Shown one piece after another: positions 61,997 to 64,000 of a stretch of 64,000 bases of DNA. Positions within the stretch are counted from its first letter, which is position 1, and every line of letters begins with the position of its first letter. The notes under the pieces were generated by a model. It ran no database searches. It saw nothing but the letters and a program-made list of their open reading frames with translations, and was not told the DNA's origin. The stretch covers positions 99,807,739-99,871,738 of the forward strand of contig CM076259.1 of NCBI GenBank assembly GCA_038380795.1, written 5' to 3'. The stretch comes from Pyrocephalus nanus. Its lineage: Eukaryota; Chordata; Aves; Passeriformes; Tyrannidae. The translations under genes and the position numbers were made by a program.

Positions 61997-62729
61997 AATG
62001 GTGAGAAACAAAAATAAAACTGAAAACCACTTCTCACACTTCTTCCCAGGCTCAACTTCACTGCTTCAGCTCCAATTCTTATACCTCCTTTCCCTCATAG
62101 CAGTGCAGTGGAATGGGGGGCTGTGATCAGTTGGTAGCTCCTTATCTCTGCCATTCCTTCCTCTTGACACTATTCTGCTGCTCCATTCATGAAATGCTCC
62201 AGCATGGGTCTTTTCCATGGAGTGCAGTCCTTCAGAAATAGCTTGCTCAAGTGTGGGCTCCCACATGGGCCTCAGATCTTGCCAGAAACCCTGCTCCAGT
62301 GTGGGGTCTCCACAGGCTGCAGCTTCCTTCAGAGCATGTTTGCCTGCTCTGGTTTTGGGTCCTCTGTGGGCTGCACGTGCATGTCTGCTCCACCCTCAAC
62401 CTCCACGAGCTGCGAGGTGACAATCTGTTTCATTGTGGTCATCTCTACAGGCTACAGGAGATTCTCTAGAGCATCTTCTACCCTGACCTTGGTGTATTTA
62501 AAGCCATTTCTGCCCCATTTTTATTCACTCCTCATTCTCTCAGGTGCTGTGCATCATTTTTTACCCTTTCCTAAACATGTTACCACAGAGTCCCCATTAG
62601 TATTTCTGTTTGGCTCATCTGTGCCTGGGTCCATCTTGCAGCTGGTTGGGACACAGGTGCAGCTTCTGGTTTTTTTCCCCACCCCTGAACAGCCCCCTAC
62701 TATCAACATCTTTTCACTAACCCAATACA
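61997..62729 (-). mobile_element. Endogenous retrovirus LTR, family A, copy 2 (minus strand, truncated)
   Basis: Same family and strand as 171-1249. It aligns through CAGGCTCAACTTCACT, TGGAATGGGGGGCTGTGATC, the repeated GCTCCAGYRTGGGTC units (about 62190-62330) and CTGACCTTGGTGT. It ends at CCCAATACA (62729), the same end as copy 1. It is more diverged: the minus-strand TATA-like box of copy 1 is replaced by ATGTTTAGG (about 62570-62579). The part containing the TTATCTCAAC core is missing on the left, so the 3' end of the LTR is truncated. No target-site duplication can be tested because one end is lost. Confidence 0.77.
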
Positions 62730-64000
62730 TTGAGTTCATTTGAGAATCTTACTGGATTCTTCAGATACGCTGTACTAAAAAGGTGATACTGTCTATACAA
62801 GCTTCTCCTTAGTATCAGGAGAGCACATCACAATTCTCCCTTCACTTACATCTCGTTACTTATTTATATAGAATTCTGTTATTAAGAAGCATGCTCTGTG
62901 CCCTTAGCAAGCAGTCAGTTCTGGTTTGAAAGGTAATGAATCCGCACTGAAGGATGTTCACATAAGAAGTAATGGTGGGGAACTGGTATGATACTGGTGA
63001 TAGTTGTAACAAACTAGATGGGTGATTTGTGGCCTTTTAGTTCCTGCAGATATTTTCTTTTAACTGGGATTTGCTCAGTTTCACCTGGCTGTTGCTCAGA
63101 ATTCTGTTTCTGATGGATATTGAGAGTGTTTAATTCTGGGGTTCATAGACATTATGCAGCTCTTTGGGTCTGTGTTAGCTTTCGTCTGCCAAAAAGGATT
63201 TATCTTGGCAGTATGGCTGTCAGTGTTCCCAGACCAAAACAGGCCTTTGTAGAGGAATGTGAAATGTGTGCCCCAATTTTCTAGGCTTTCCTAATGCTTG
63301 CTGTATGAAAGGCCCTCTGTAAGTTTGCCTATTCATTCTGCTCAATTCACTGCTCAAAAGAATGGGGAACCTTTTCACTTGTTGTCTCATTCAGAGAGGG
63401 CTTTTTTAATAGATGAGGCTTACAGATAAAGGGAATCAGTTTTCTTTATTTTGTCAAAGTGAAGGTTAAGACAAGGGTTCACAATTTTGAAAACAAGATG
63501 CAGGACAATGAAATGAATTATTAACAGTGCCCTTGCATTTTGACTCATAATCTTTCCTCTCCTTTTATATTTGCCTTTCAAGGTATCATTCATCAACTGG
63601 ACTGAGAGTAAACCCTTGCCTCCTCTCTGTCTGTGTGAGGCTCTGAAAAACTTTAGTCTTTGCCCTTTCTTTATTTCCCTCATTCACTTTTACTCTCTCT
63701 TGTCTCTACTCCTCTCCCTCCCACACCCTTTTCAATCAATTGGTATAGAGATTTAATTTTTTTTTAAATAAAACCAGGAAACTGGGAAATACATCTCTTG
63801 CTGCCTAAACTCAACTGCCCAGCCTGGCTTATTCAAAACATAAACACTAGAACATGTTAGTTTCACTGATCTAATTTTCCTCGTGAGATGCCAAGCAAAT
63901 GCTTTGTGGGGTTTGCTGATTCCACCATACCAGCCTCACTATAAGCTAGTGCAATGGGTTTTCACTCACCCAGTTTATCAGACTCACTCCAGTTTCAGCC
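62730..64000. other. Right flank, no gene recognised
   Basis: AT-rich unique-looking sequence to the window edge. Short open frames at 63420-63756 show no family signature. Confidence 0.55.

Noticed and set aside
62189..62743. 184-codon plus-strand open frame
   Set aside because: Antisense to family A LTR copy 2, the same artefact as in copy 1.
1..64000. CRISPR arrays, operons, bacterial promoters and terminators
   Set aside because: The window is vertebrate nuclear DNA by its CR1 and LTR content; no regularly spaced repeats or bacterial gene organisation were seen.
1..64000. Internal retroviral coding sequence between LTRs
   Set aside because: No gag, protease, reverse transcriptase, integrase or env motifs were recognised next to any LTR, and the LTRs differ in family or strand, so no provirus is supported.

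Overview
The window looks like avian nuclear DNA, probably from a neognath bird and possibly a passerine. The evidence is its repeats: six CR1 LINE fragments, several ending in the bird-typical CR1 3' tail (motifs such as TTCCAAC followed by ATTCTRTGA units), and several endogenous-retrovirus LTRs of types common in birds. The DNA is AT-rich by eye, and CpG appears sparse outside the LTRs. I recognise no protein-coding gene, exon, tRNA, rRNA or ncRNA. Most open frames are short. The longest are antisense to LTR or CR1 sequence or lie in AT-rich DNA without any family signature. The most honest reading is an intergenic or long-intron stretch shaped by retroelements.

Layout. An old LTR on the minus strand fills about 171-1249. 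A second minus-strand LTR lies at 3705-4356 and is flanked by an exact 6-bp duplication. From 4.4 to 21 kb there is mostly unique AT-rich sequence with one CR1 tail (10853-10970). From 21 to 25.5 kb there are two more CR1 pieces and a short LTR start (25455-25540). From 25.5 to 34.7 kb I see little. CR1 pieces lie at 34760-35110 and 35708-35970, and a clear CR1 3' end lies at 43100-43446. A decayed plus-strand LTR occupies 44477-44919. From 45 to 58 kb the sequence is unique except for simple repeats, notably a perfect (GGGAA)12 array beside a T22 run. A large, well-preserved plus-strand solo LTR lies at 58155-59398 with an exact 5-bp target-site duplication and near-perfect inverted ends. A second, more decayed copy of the first LTR family lies at 61997-62729.

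How the parts relate. Nothing here forms a pathway. The LTRs are the only elements with recognisable transcription signals (TATA-like boxes and polyadenylation signals). The two target-site-duplication lengths (5 and 6 bp) indicate at least two retroviral lineages. Three of the LTRs share a short TTATCTCAAC core in their 3' part. No retroviral gag, pol or env coding sequence was recognised, so the LTRs appear to be solo. I did not find convincing evidence of a novel biological system; the strongest observations concern LTR structure and age.
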